Assembly (NCBI GenBank): GCA_964036045.1
Contig: OZ038382.1
Span: forward strand, 101,930,357 to 101,994,356
Direction of reading: 5' to 3'
DNA length: 64,000 bases
DNA from: Eutreptiella sp. 'Long Island Sound 2002'
Lineage: Eukaryota > Euglenozoa > Euglenophyceae > Eutreptiales > Eutreptiaceae
Positions 42,970 through 54,268 of this stretch are shown here, piece after piece. Within the stretch, counting starts at the first letter, position 1. Each line of letters opens with the position of its first letter. A model generated the notes under the pieces. It was not told where the DNA came from. It saw only the letters and a program-made list of their open reading frames with translations, and made no database searches. Position numbers and translations under genes: made by a program.

Positions 42970-45900
42970 GTCTGTACGGTACTGGTATCCTTCGTCTGGT
43001 ACGAGTATAGCTGGTGACTGCCTAGTATGATACAAGTAGTTTGACAGTTGACTGTGCTGGAAGTTCAGAGGTCAGTAATACCCTACAGGTGACTGAGTAT
43101 ACTGGTTCGTATGCGAGAGATGAACTGTAGGTTTGATTGTAATACCCCTAGGTACTCCGAGGACTAGGGTAATAGTTTTGTCTACTGCAGGTATCCAGGA
43201 ATATAAGAGCAGCTACACGGTTAGTTCTACTTTTATATGCCCAGTGTTCACCTGGAGTGTCAGTCGCAAGGGCACTAATTTATCGCAGTGGCACCTTAAG
43301 AAGGTCTGAGCTCTTGGAGTCAAAAGTCTGCAGTCTGGTGCTGCAACACTGCACTATGACATTTTTCAGTATAGTGTCTTCCCTCTGACCAGCTCAGCTA
43401 TGGCATTCGGGAGGAGGCAATTTATTTCTAACTCTGAACGGGTATTGTATGGGGGAGGCCCCTTCGTTTGCTTGGCTCCTTGAATTGATGCTTCTTACAG
43501 AGGAGACGTTTTTCTTGCCCACCTTAGGCCTAGCTGTGTGGGCAGGGCGGATTTTGAGTAGCCCCTTCTAAGAATGCTAATGGCAGTTTTGATGTAACCT
43601 CGGGTATGTCCTTGTGCCGCGTGGCGGAAAGCCCTACCCGAAGTAGTGACAAGTGTTTTTCTGTCCTCAGCGTCACTCACCATTTTTCTATTTTTTCCCC
43701 CAACCATGGGCACGTTGGCCCTCGGTAAGTAGTGGGAGGCCCTGGCAACGCCCCTGCTATATGGGTTAGATTGATATTGCATTGGGAAAGGTTTGTTTAT
43801 CTGAGCGTGACAGGAATCCCTGAGTTGCCTACGGGATGGAGTGTAGGTAAGAAACCTTTTGGTCTGTGCATGTGTGCGCCCTCACCCTTTAGTGTGCACA
43901 GGAGATACCGTTTTGCCACTTTGGTGGCAGTTTGCAATTTTATTCTGGATCACTCTGTTCTAGATCCTGTAGTGGTACTGTCTGTACAATGGGCAGATGG
44001 GTGGTAGGGCAGTTCCGAGGTGTATGAGCTAGTCTGCTGTTACCACTGAAGGAGCTGTGTATGAATCTGCCCAGTGGTTGCTGGAATATGACCTTTTTTT
44101 GTAATTCCCTGAAGGCCAGCTTGAAGGCACAGGCATAGTGTACATGAGACAGGCTCCGGAGGGGATCACTGTCGCCACCATTCTGCAATTGCGACTGACT
44201 AGTGTGTGTAGCTGAAGTACTTGATTACCCGGTAATGAGTCTCCGTGACCCTGGGGGGACAAGTACCCTTACAGTGTGAGCGTTGTGGCCATACTAAGCA
44301 CCAGCTAAGTTACATGTGTTTACAACCACTAGGTGAGTGAAGACAGCCTACTATGTACCTGGATATATTGGCTGTAACGCCAGTACAGGACACCCGTGTG
44401 TGTAGCAACAGTGATGTTGTAGCCTGTGATGCTATACTGCGTATAATTTCAGGAGTACTATACGAGTAACCCTGAGTATCACAGGAACCGCCTTTAGGTG
44501 AGTAACCTCTGCAGTCTAGTGCACATAGATCCCTTTACTGTATTGCTACAGCTTCGCCTTAGTCAGCCAGACAGACAAACCGTTAGGCCTGCCAGACAGC
44601 CTACTGCAGGTAGTCCTGTTATAGCGCTGTGAGAGCACGACTGAGTAGCAGCCAGACTGAGTAGCAGCCTGTAGTGAATCTGAGGTAGAGTGTATGTGAA
44701 AACATAGAGGTACGTTGGCCGCACTCAGCGGCCTTGTAACTGATTTCCTGGAGAGCCCGGCTCTCTGATGTGCAGGTAAGTCATTCTTTCTAGCAGAATG
44801 ATAGGGATGGGCTAGGGCAACGTCAAGAGGAGACATACTGACCTTGTAGAAGTATAGGGAGAAAATAACCCCTTTACGGAACGTGTGCATGCAGTCATGA
44901 CCACTGCACAACGGGGGGCATGACTCTGCCCGTGATGTATTCAGCCAACGGTCTCCAGGCAACTCAGTATAACCCACCTGCCCCTAGCAAACCTTCTGCG
45001 GATGATCAGCAGTAGTGACCTGTAGGTTAATATGCACTGTACCGAAGAGGTGCGGCGGTACTTGGTTTGTAGGCTGAGGGTCTGTAAAAGCCAAACCCCG
45101 CACTTGAGTGCCAGACAGTCACCATTGGGGCGTGAAAAGAGTCTGTTTCCATATGGATGTATTTTCCAATTGAGAACGTTTTGGGAAGCTTTATGTTCCC
45201 TGAATTCGCATACATTTTACCTCTGTGTTTAGCTCTCGTGTCTGAGGTAACCATTATCCGTCCTGCAGCTTTAAGTTCGTGAGACCTTTTGAGTGTCCAT
45301 TTTTCTTTTCGAGGTACTGTTGCCACAGACTATGGTCATCGAGCACATCTACAACTGAAGGTTCAGGACCATTCTTCAGTTCTTGTACGCACTGCGCTCG
45401 TCCTAGGCAGGGGTTTCTTTTGTTTCATCCTTCTTGGCATTGTCAACCCTGCCCAAGGTCTGTATTCCCCAGTGGCTGTGCCACAGTGTGCTCTGCGAGC
45501 CAGGTTTCTGTCACCAGGTATGGTGCTGACCCCTCTGCAGAACGTCTTCCTAGGAAGCCGCTGATGCTGCGCAAGGAACCATTCCCCTGTCCAAAGCAGG
45601 TGAAACCCAGAGCGCCTGAGCAGCCCTTCATGGGAGCAGCTGCCCTGCTGGTGGCTGGTGATGCCGCGTTGCTGAAAGTAGTGCAGGGGCAGCCCACAGA
45701 GAGTATGGTGAGCCAACAGTCACTTTTGAGGTACACGTGGAGCAAGGCTGCTGCTGGTGCCGCGGGGAGGCCGAAGTCAACTGATTGGGCTGGCAGCATC
45801 TCAAGGGTGTAGAGTAGGGCACCATCATTTTCATTGAGACCAGTTTGGCAGGGGTGTCAGGGTTTGTGAATGAGGCCACCTTCCTCAGTGTTCTGTTCCA

Positions 45901-46760
45901 GGCCCCGGGTCACCTGAGCCGTATCTCACTGAAGGCAGCCGTTTCTTTGTTCACTGGAGACCCTGCGACCGGGACCTGGTGTAGATCGCTGAAAGGTAGG
46001 ACAGCTCTGTGTTCCAGAGCCTTTTGCCTGTGTTATCCCTGCTTTCGGCGTGTTTGAGCAGGTGTGTATCCCCTGCCTTGGGTATGTTCTTGACAGCTTA
46101 CTGCCTTCTTGTTTTTAGGGGCAGGTAGCTGATATTTTGCTACGTAGGTCTGTGGATTGCCCCGGGTTGCTTCTCGTGGTTCCGGGTGTTTTTCCTTGGG
46201 TATTCCAGATGCCAAGGTTCCTGAGAGCTTCCAGAGGTCTTGCCTTGGGACTCGAGTGACCAACCCAGCTGCCATTTTGTGAGTGAGTACCTGGACCAGG
46301 TTGACGGATGGTCGTACTGCTCCAGGCCTGGTAGCCCTGCTGTGGATCCTCTTGGCCTTGCGGAGCCGGCTGACTACATGCAGTTTGAGTTGGGTGAGCT
46401 TGACCAGACATGGGCAAGCACGATAACGGCAACGTGATCAACTAGATCATCCGCTCCCTGCATGAAGTGAAGGTTGACCGCCTGCAGCCATACTCTGAGG
46501 TTTTGGGGTCTGCCGTCATTCTGTGATCATCAGCATTTTTAGGGATACCCCTCGCCTTATGTCAGTTTGTCCGAAGATATCAGATGACAGTTAGTTAGTC
46601 AGATTTCAGTTCCTGAGTCCAGCCAGGTGTTCACCTGTCAGTCCTCAGTCAGCTGTCTGTACGGTCTGGTATGTCTTGTCAGGGGGATCTGTTGCACTTT
46701 GTAGACCAGCGCCGCGTAGACACACCCACTTCCAGTGTGAAGTCCTCCTTTTTCCCTGCT
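42970..46760. other. Intergenic sequence with one weak coding-like stretch
   Basis: Mostly without features. From about 45280 to 46530 several plus-strand pieces look coding-like but are broken in every phase: SGFVNEATFLSVLFQAPGHL with SRISLKAAVSLFTGDPATGT (about 45855-45975), and MGKHDNGNVIN, stop, IIRSLHEVKVDRLQPYSEVL (46410-46500). I recognise no family. They may be relics of a gene or of another element. Confidence 0.25.
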
Positions 46761-47160
46761 GGCGCTACCGTCACGGCAACAGCGTTGCACTGTACATACA
46801 GATCCAGATACAGATACAGATACAGATGGACTGTGGTACCGTACTGATATGTACAGACAGATCTGTACTTCATTGATTGTTGGGCAGCTTTCGCGCCGCG
46901 ACAAGAGTCTGAATTGAGGTATGGGGATAATGTTTGATTTATCAAGGTCAAGAGATGACTGATTATTTTCCGGCTGTTTTGTCTTATTTTTCAATTGCCG
47001 CAATACTGTTAACTCGAGCATGCATTCATTGCATTCATGCATGCAAAGTATATTTATCGTTGATTAGTTCCAGTGGGCGCACGTGGCAACATACTGTTCA
47101 CATAATAGGAACATATATGAGCATGATGAATAGGATCCTCTTTCATTGTTTTGGTTTCAT
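46761..47160. repeat. 400-bp dispersed repeat, copy 2
   Basis: Closely similar to 9401-9800 and exactly as long. The flanking sequences are unrelated at the two sites, so the edges are real. No target duplication is evident. Confidence 0.75.
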
Positions 47161-47599
47161 CTCATTTAGAAAAGTTCATAGTGGTTTCAGCACTGTGTTT
47201 TTGTATCTCCTGCTGCTTGCTGCTGGTGTAGGGTTTCCTGCTGCTTGTTTTGGAAGATGAAAACCTTTTGTTTGCAGAAATAGAGTCAATCCACGATAAC
47301 CCAAGCCAGAGGTGTGCAAGGAGAAGATAATCAGGATCAAAGCATGAAGGGCTGCAGTGTAATCAGTGAAAGATGATAGGATATTCACAGAAACTGCAAC
47401 TCAGGTCAAATCGGAATGCATATTCACAAAGATAGCTGAAATGTTTTGGAAAACAGTTGGAAAACTGCCCCATGGTCACTCTATCTCCATGGTGCCATCT
47501 CAGGAGATGTGCACTCTTTGTTTTGGGTCCCATATGTGCTGAGGTGGCAGGGCATGTGGCGATGAGGTCACTACCATGTCACATGGCATCTTCCTACTT

Positions 47600-47682
47600 A
47601 GCAAGGCTGACCAGGAATTGAACCCAGGACGTCTCAAAAAGAGGTGCCCAGCCCCCTAGGGTGCATACCGCTAGGATAGCTA
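47600..47682 (-). repeat. tRNA-like SINE head or tRNA pseudogene
   Basis: On the minus strand an A-box-like TAGCGGTATGCACC (47673-47660) is followed 48 bases later by GGTTCAATTCC (47624-47614), one base from the B-box consensus GGTTCGANTCC. The spacing is that of a tRNA gene. The acceptor and T stems do not pair well, so it is not a functional tRNA. It is better read as the RNA polymerase III promoter head of a SINE. The tail is not delimited. Confidence 0.45.
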
Positions 47683-49228
47683 AGAATTCATGGAAAAACA
47701 TAGATAAATTCATAGGCTCTGCCTTGGATATGTCAGTTCTCAGTCAACTCAGGCAAAGATGATTTGCCTCAGATTAAAAGGGGATTAAGGGGTCCACTCC
47801 ATATCCTGATTGGGTGTTTGGTTCCATAGGTCAAAATGTGTTATCACCACTTTTGGTGGGACCAATACTAAGATAGAAATGCATGGATGCTCAGTGCATC
47901 TCTAATATAACTAGAGTATGCCTCAAAGCATTGGAAAAGCACTTTTTCTTACTCCCCCCTTGTGCTGTGGTGGCCACCACTGTCGCATTTTAGGAAAAAG
48001 GGAATTTTTCTTCGCCTTTCCTTGGTTTCCACATCTACTTTAAAATACCTATAGTATCCCTCACACAGAAAAATGGGCGCTCACCATGGCTGGCGCTCTT
48101 TTGCTGCTCTGTTTGTAACATTTCCTACAGGAGACTCAGCGCTCATGGCGATGCCGGGGCTCCTGTGGCTTGGTTGGGTTAGTTTGGGAGCATGCCAAAA
48201 CATGTGCATGTGCGTCCCTCCCTCCAAGACGCAGCGCGACACAAACCCAACGCATGACACAATATACACACTCGCATGGGTTCTCGTAAACCTGCTGGCG
48301 ACCTGTGACCTGTCTTAGGGCGAAGGGAGTCGTGAAGAAATTGAAATTGCCCCTTGGTGGGGTCTTGGGTTCTGCTCAGTCTCTCCAGGCTGCTGCGTTT
48401 CGGCCCGAACACGGCCTACTCAGCGAAGCTGCGAGTGGGTATCTGCAGAGGCACGAATGGGAGAATTATGGACAAATCCAAGCAGAAACGAAGCGACGAC
48501 ACCAAAATCCGTCAAATGACGGCCTAGAATCTTTCTAAGACGACACACCTGAGCAGAATCCAATTGTGCATCAGAAGCACATTTTTATTAAAATTGGAGT
48601 CATCTCTAGTTTTTTTAAATCCAGAAATTCATACGCATAAAAAGGCGGCGCGCAGGAGCGGCTCCTAGCGAAGCGCTGGAAAATGGAGAAATAATGGAAT
48701 TATAAACGTATGTCTCACGTAGTCTTGATAATGACGTTACACACATTAATAAATAAACATACAGATTCCACCCACACTAATAGAAGTATCCAAAATTCGA
48801 GAATTCGAAAATCAACGAGGAGACTTCAATGAATCAGGTATAAACTACAGGTATGCTCGTCTCGTATGCCGCATACACATTGCTCGTCTCGTGTCTCCGT
48901 GAACGAGTCTTGTAGCAGCGCTAACAACGATAGGACGCGATAGAGGGATTGATTAGAAATATTGCAGATGATTGGTGGTCAGATCAGGGTGATTCGACAT
49001 ACACACAAGTGCATAGCAACGTCCTTCGCGTGCGCCCCTCACTTGCTCTCTCTCTCCAGCGGTAGGTAAGGTGAGTGAGCCCAGGCGGGGCCACCCCCTG
49101 GTGGAGTTTGTGATTGTGGTTGAGATGGGCAGGTTTGCCCACGCTACACGTGCATGCTCGCGCATTCACACACGCATTAAAGGGTAGGCCACGCGAAGTG
49201 CGCACGGTAAACCTTGTTTGGGCTACCC

Positions 49229-49272
49229 AGGGGCTCCTCGGTACGTTCTTTAAGAGAACCCGAGGAGTCCCT
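49229..49272. other. Strong hairpin
   Basis: GGGGCTCCTCGG pairs with CCGAGGAGTCCC (12 bp, one G-U) around an 18-base loop. No associated gene; significance unknown. Confidence 0.4.
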
Positions 49273-50209
49273 TAACGCTTGCTTGCTTGACAGGGTAGCT
49301 GATCTCTCAGCGCGTTTGCGGACAGTGTATTATAGGTCGGACTGAGAACCGTATAATACGGGGAGTGTGGCTTGGTTCCTCCGCCGCAAACAACCCTTCA
49401 TTTGCCTTTGCTTTACAGGTGGGCAGGTAGGGTGATTGCTCCAGCAGCATACCATTTTTTTCATGCCCTGCTAAACAAGGGCGCAGATCACTCGAACAAG
49501 TAACTCCCCTCTGCCTGTGGCAGAGCAGGGAGTCCGACTCCATCGACATCTGCGCCGTGCACGCAAGAGCACCTCTTCCCTCCAAGCCCTAGCAGGGGAA
49601 ACGCGTTGTGGCGTCCGCTGTTAGGCCATAGTTGCTTAGCAGCGCTGTGTTCTCTTGTCTTCTTCACAGGAGGGTCGCTAGGACCCACGACATGTTCCTC
49701 AACAACACCAAGTAGAGTGTGCGTGTAGGAGTGGTAGTCCTGGGTGGGGGCTTGAGCCAGTTGCCCCAGTGCTCGCCCACCAGGATGGTGCCACTGTAGG
49801 GTGTGTAGGACCTGTAGTGCGTGTGTCACTGTCCCACCCGTTTCCTGCACTTTTAGCAGGGTTGGTGGGCTGTGGCGATGGTTAGGTCAGTGTTTTGGCC
49901 ATTTAGCAAAACGGCGTTTTCATGCCTTCATAGCTTTTGGCCACCCCTTCCTGTAGTAGACAGATAGGTAGGGAAAACAATACCTGGATTAGTACGCTGG
50001 GTATTCCCCAAAGGTTTTGCGCCAGCACAGAAATTGGGCGCTTAGGGGAGGGGAGACCCGGGGCGTACCCCGTGGCATCAATAAGCCAACCCTCCAGGTT
50101 TAGCAAGCGTGCAGATTTGGGTATAATTAGGACACCACTTCTGCGGCTTGCTCTCAGGACCTTAGGACTAGCACACTCACACATACGCTTTGGCAGGTAA
50201 GGGTAAGGT

Positions 50210-51637
50210 TCAGTCCCTAGCTTTAGTCTTGGAGGCAAGCGTCTCAGCGAGCCTCAGCAACTCACCAAGGTTGTTGTGGGACAAGTAGTCCACCAGAACT
50301 GAGTTTAGGCGTCCCTCAGGTAGAACAAATGCAGAGAAAGGCTCCCAGGTGGCCTCTTCGACTCCAAACCCTTCCCAGAGGGTGAGGAAGCGCCAACCCT
50401 GGCGAGAGCGGTGGCGTAGGACAGACTTCACCAGGTAGAAGCCCTCCTTAGCCATCTCCTCGGCGTTCATGTCGGGGAGTTCACCTTCAACTTCCATAGG
50501 GCTGGCAGCCCCTTGTAGGTCCAGAGCGGCGATTTCCTCGTCGTTCAGCTCCCACTCCCCCCCACAGAGGTCTTCAGGATCATAGTAGCGCTTCAGGTGT
50601 TGAGCAGCGCACACCAGGGTCCCCCCTAGACGGGGAGAACACCGCACGGTGATACGGTGTCCATCCACAGATAGAATCTTGTACGGCCCGAAGTATGGGT
50701 CATCGCTGGTAGAGCGTGGCCAGGCGGGTAGTCGACTGTGGTGCACCAGCACCCAGTCCCCCTCTTGGTAGGTGGCCGGTACTCGGTGCTTGTTCTTCTT
50801 GTTCCACTGACGCTCCCTCACTCTCTGGAGCATAGCCTTGGCCTTGTCCACCTTCGCCTGTTGCTCTTGGACCCATTCACCCACAGGAGAATGGGTGTCC
50901 TCTGGATAGGGGGCATGTAGGAACCATGCCGGGCGCCCTAGGAATAGCTCATGGGGCGAGTACCCAGTAGCTGAACTCTCTTGGGAGTTCATCATCAAGG
51001 ATATGACGGGGAGTAGTCTCACCCAGTTTCTGGTGCGTTCAGTTTTGCACCATATCCTTACGTTCTCCTTGAGGACACGGATCTTTCGTTCATATAGTGG
51101 GTTGCTCGTGTGAGGGTAGGGAGTCCCCATAGACACCTGGAGATTGAGGGATCTCAGGACCCTCTTGTACCAGCCAGTATCTGAGCGTATTTGTACGTCC
51201 TCATCGGAGTTGATCTCCTTGGGCGCCCCATAGACACAAAACCACTCCTCCAAGAGTATCTTGATAGTCTCCTCCCCGGTAATGTGCTTGGTACATGGGA
51301 ACACCCTGGTAAACCTGGTCAACCCCCAGGTTACCACGAGGGCGAAGTCATAGCCCCCAAACTCCGGCATCTCCGTGTAGTCCACGTATAGAACACTGTT
51401 AGCACAGTGAGGGATGCGTAGGGTCGAGTAGAGACCTCTGTCCCTGATATCCCCTGGTTTACAGGACCTGCACGGGCACTTGTCTACGATAGGCTGGACG
51501 GTTTTCCGCAGTTGGTCGTCAGTCCACGTAGTGTGGAACCACTGCTTGGACAGCCTCAGGGTGCGGTCAGCACCCACATGAACGTTGGACTCATGGGTCC
51601 ACTTCAGCAGCGCTGGGACTCGGTCACTAGGCACCAC
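50210..51637 (-). pseudogene. Chromovirus integrase with C-terminal chromodomain
   Basis: A 475-residue segment in phase with the RT. A zinc-binding H..H..CxC module comes first (THESNVHVG; CPCRSC at about 54-59). The catalytic triad is Asp86 (SVLYVDYTEM), Asp145 (EINSDEDVQIRSD) and Glu183 (SNPLYERKIRVLK). Next are the 'F.PHE' helix (SPHELFLGRPAWF), the linker motif DWVLVHHSRLP, and at about 399-440 a chromodomain (FYLVKSVLRHRSRQGWRFLT, then LWEGFGVEEATWEPFSAF). Integrase joins the cDNA to the genome; the chromodomain is thought to guide it to modified histone tails. All key residues are present. The segment is cut from the RNase H only by TAG 51682-51680, 14 codons before the first residue counted here. 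Confidence 0.85.
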
Positions 51638-51679
51638 AATACAGTCCTCGTGCCATAGGTAGCTCTTGTCCCTCTTCCA

Positions 51680-52060
51680 CTAGTCTTGGTTGACGAGGAG
51701 GGGTTCAAGGCGTTTCTCCAGGCGCTTGTAGATATCCCCGAACTCCTTCAGGTACTCCGATTGTTGGAGTCCATCCAGGGGGCGTATCATCGTCATGTTG
51801 AGGTCCAAGTGGACGTCCATACGTCTGAACGCCTCCTTAGCCAGCGCTTCAGACCGGGCACCAATCAGGGCGTCGAAGTTGTTGCGGCTGATGTAGTCGG
51901 CACACTCGTTCTTCACTCCCTGGATATGGTGTACCGTCAGCCGTAGTTGACTGAGGTAGGTCCACCAGCGCCGTAGCTTGGCCTTCTCGGGTGGGGGACC
52001 CTTCTGGAAACTGCGGACCGGTTCTTGGTCGCACAGCCAGACCACAGGGTTACTCCCCAA
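51680..52060 (-). pseudogene. Chromovirus RNase H C-terminal part and connection
   Basis: A 126-residue segment between the two nonsense codons: GSNPVVWLCDQEPVRSFQKG (the conserved 'l.t.DH..l' region, here CDQEPV), KLRRWWTYLSQLRLTVHHIQ (the 'R..RW...L' helix), then GVKNECADYISRN, which is the 'N..AD.LSR' end of gypsy RNase H. It is in phase with both neighbours, so it is part of the same original polyprotein. Confidence 0.8.
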
Positions 52061-52072
52061 CAGTCGTGCTTG

Positions 52073-54268
52073 TCAGGATAGCACCAGCATACCCGCGAGC
52101 CATTCCTGCTCATAGGTGGAGCAGTTCCCCCTGGCCTGGTTCCACTTCCAGTTCCAGTGGCCCAGAGGTACTAGGACCCACTTGTCGTCAGGGTAGCTGT
52201 GCTTGAGGGTTCCATCTCGGTTGAGACCTTCCGTCCCCCATTTGGAAATGGCCGAGTCGAACTCCTCCTTCTCTAGTGCTTGCCATTGGAACAACGTTCC
52301 ACCACCGCCCACAATGCTGGCGTCGGTCACCAGGATAATCCCCCCCTGTGCCCTAGGCACGCCCAAGCACTTAGCGTTGGCTATCTTGTCCTTGAGCTCG
52401 TCAAACGCTTGTTGCTCTTGTGGGCCCCAGCGCCAAGTAGTACTCTTCTTGATCAAGTCCGTCAGAACGGCGCTGGTGTAGGTGAAGTTTTTGATGTGGC
52501 GGCGATAGAAGTTGCACGCCCCAATGAAACTGCGCACATCATGAAGTTCTTTCTTGGGGTCTTCGTGTTGTACCTTGGCATCCATCAGGGGTTCGGCCTT
52601 AGAGGCCGCTGGGGTCCACCACCCATAGCCAACTTCAAAGCCCAGGTACTGCATGGTCTCCTGCATGAACTCACACTTCTCTAGCTTGAGTCGTGTGTGG
52701 TTCTCCTGGCAGACCGCAAAGAACTCACCCAAGAGGATTAGGTGATCCTCCTGGGTATTAGTCCCGAGGCATACATCGTCGATGTGAGCCTCCATCTGGG
52801 CACCACGGGATATGAGCTCCTGCACCTTAGGTCTCCTTCGTAGGATGGACAAGATCTTGTTCATCAGCTCTTGAAATAGAGCGGGTGCGTTAGCCACGCC
52901 AAACGGCATGACCTTCCACTTGAACACCCTCCCATGAGGGGTGATGAAGGCCAGTCGTTCCTGTGCGTTGGGCGTGGGGTCCACTTGCCAGAATCCGCTC
53001 CTCTTGTCCATCTTGGTCTTGTAGCGGCAGGAGGCTATCTTTTCCATGGGAGACTCCATATTGGGAATGGACCCTGAGTGGTTCAGCGTCTTCTTGTTCA
53101 GCTCTCCATAGTCCACTACCAGCCGTTTGGCTGTAGACCCAGGTTTAGCCACCAGGAAACAGGGGCTGCAGTGTAGGGGGTAGTCCCCGTCCTTGTACTC
53201 CAGGACGAGGTCAGCGTCGATACATTCTTGTATCTGTCGCTCGATCTCATCGGCCTGCTCTTTAGGAGCTGGATAGGGTCTCCTCCGGATCTTGTGACCC
53301 ACGAACTCGGGTTTCAGCTTGAGGTCCATCTGTACCAGCTTGTCACATGAGGCTGGAGGGGGTAGTTCTCTGAACACCTCCAGATAGGTCCTTATAAGCT
53401 TCTGTACCCGCATGTCCAACACCTTGATCCTGTCCTCCATGTCCTCGTCAGAGTGTAAGTTGCTTGCCCCCTGAGTAATAGACGCCGGGAGGTGGTCCTC
53501 CACCGACTCTTCGCCTGTGGTAGTGTCCTTCAGCCCTTGGTAGGCATATAGAAGGTCTTGTTGAACCATCTCTGGTGGACGATGGCAACATAGGCACGCT
53601 CGAGGGGGTTCACATACACATTCCTCCGAGAGGTCGTCTTCCTCTGGGGTCCTCACATGGGCGCCCCACACGCTCTTCATGAGCTTAAGATCTACCTCTC
53701 TTTGCCAGGTGGTGATCTTCTGTTCGAGGTCCTCCTTCAATTGGGATAGGTCTCCCATACGTCCCTGCTTCAGTGGCCATGAGCTGCAGGTAGGCTTTGC
53801 GTAGCATAGCTTTTTCGCCACCAACTTCCTCTTGGAATCCACATACTCCCTGAGCCTGGATCGAGGGTCCAGCTCCTCGTCCACGGGGTCTTCCACCCTC
53901 ATGGAGAGTAGGGGTTTTAGTGGGGCGACGTACTCGGCGTTCTCCACTTCTTCCACACAGGTCTGCAAGAAGAAGGCGTCGTGCTCAGTTTCGTCTTCTG
54001 AGTGGATAGAGCTAGGTAGCTCAGATAGTCCACACTCAGAGATTCCATCAGGAACAGGTACATGACAGGGAGAGTTGGGGGCGTTGGTGTCAGTCAGGAC
54101 GTACTCATCTCCTCCGGGTGTAGTCTCAACAGCATCTTGATTTCGTAGGCGATCCTTCGAGTGGCCCAAGGCGAGTCCGTCGCTTTCTCGTTGTATAGCC
54201 TGGACCAGAGTTGGGTACAGATCCTCCCAGGGAATGGAGGTAAGACTTCCGTCCACCACGCTGAGCAT
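52073..54268 (-). pseudogene. Chromovirus reverse transcriptase and RNase H N-terminus
   Basis: 731 residues. Residues 1-290 are a charged region with a Cys-rich patch (EECVCEPPRACLCCHRPPEM, 215-234) of unknown role. The RT spans about 310-600: SPCFLVAKPG (368), LVVDYGELNKKT, TKMDKRSGFWQVD (Asp421, motif A), FKWKVMPFGVANAPALFQ (449-466) and AHIDDVCLGT (495-498), where the catalytic pair is intact but the usual Y/F-x-DD reads HIDD. Then comes the 'FLGACNFYRRHI' thumb-type segment and the RNase H start (VTDASIVGGGG, Asp649). It ends STYEQEWLAGMLVLS at TGA 52075-52073, beyond which the same phase continues. The copy is notably well preserved otherwise. Confidence 0.85.

Larger units (their letters stand above)
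47161..50209. other. Intergenic sequence
   Basis: Apart from the tRNA-like block at 47.6 kb and a hairpin at 49.23 kb there is nothing I can support. A minus-strand frame at 50238-49903 overlaps the end of the integrase and is probably 3' untranslated sequence of that element. Confidence 0.3.
50210..54268 (-). mobile_element. Chromodomain Ty3/gypsy element, pol only
   Basis: One reading phase of 1353 codons from 54268 down to 50210 encodes, in order, a charged N-terminal region, RT, RNase H, integrase and chromodomain. It is interrupted only by TGA 52075-52073 and TAG 51682-51680. I find no Gag or protease upstream (an in-frame stop lies 10 bases before the first ATG) and no LTR pair in the window. 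This is a 5'-truncated or dismantled copy. Integrase located C-terminal to RT-RNase H defines the Ty3/gypsy order. Confidence 0.85.

Noticed and set aside
45279-45812. 177-residue plus-strand gene or its minus-strand counterpart (45799-45443)
   Set aside because: Both strands are open over the same interval and neither product has a recognisable feature.
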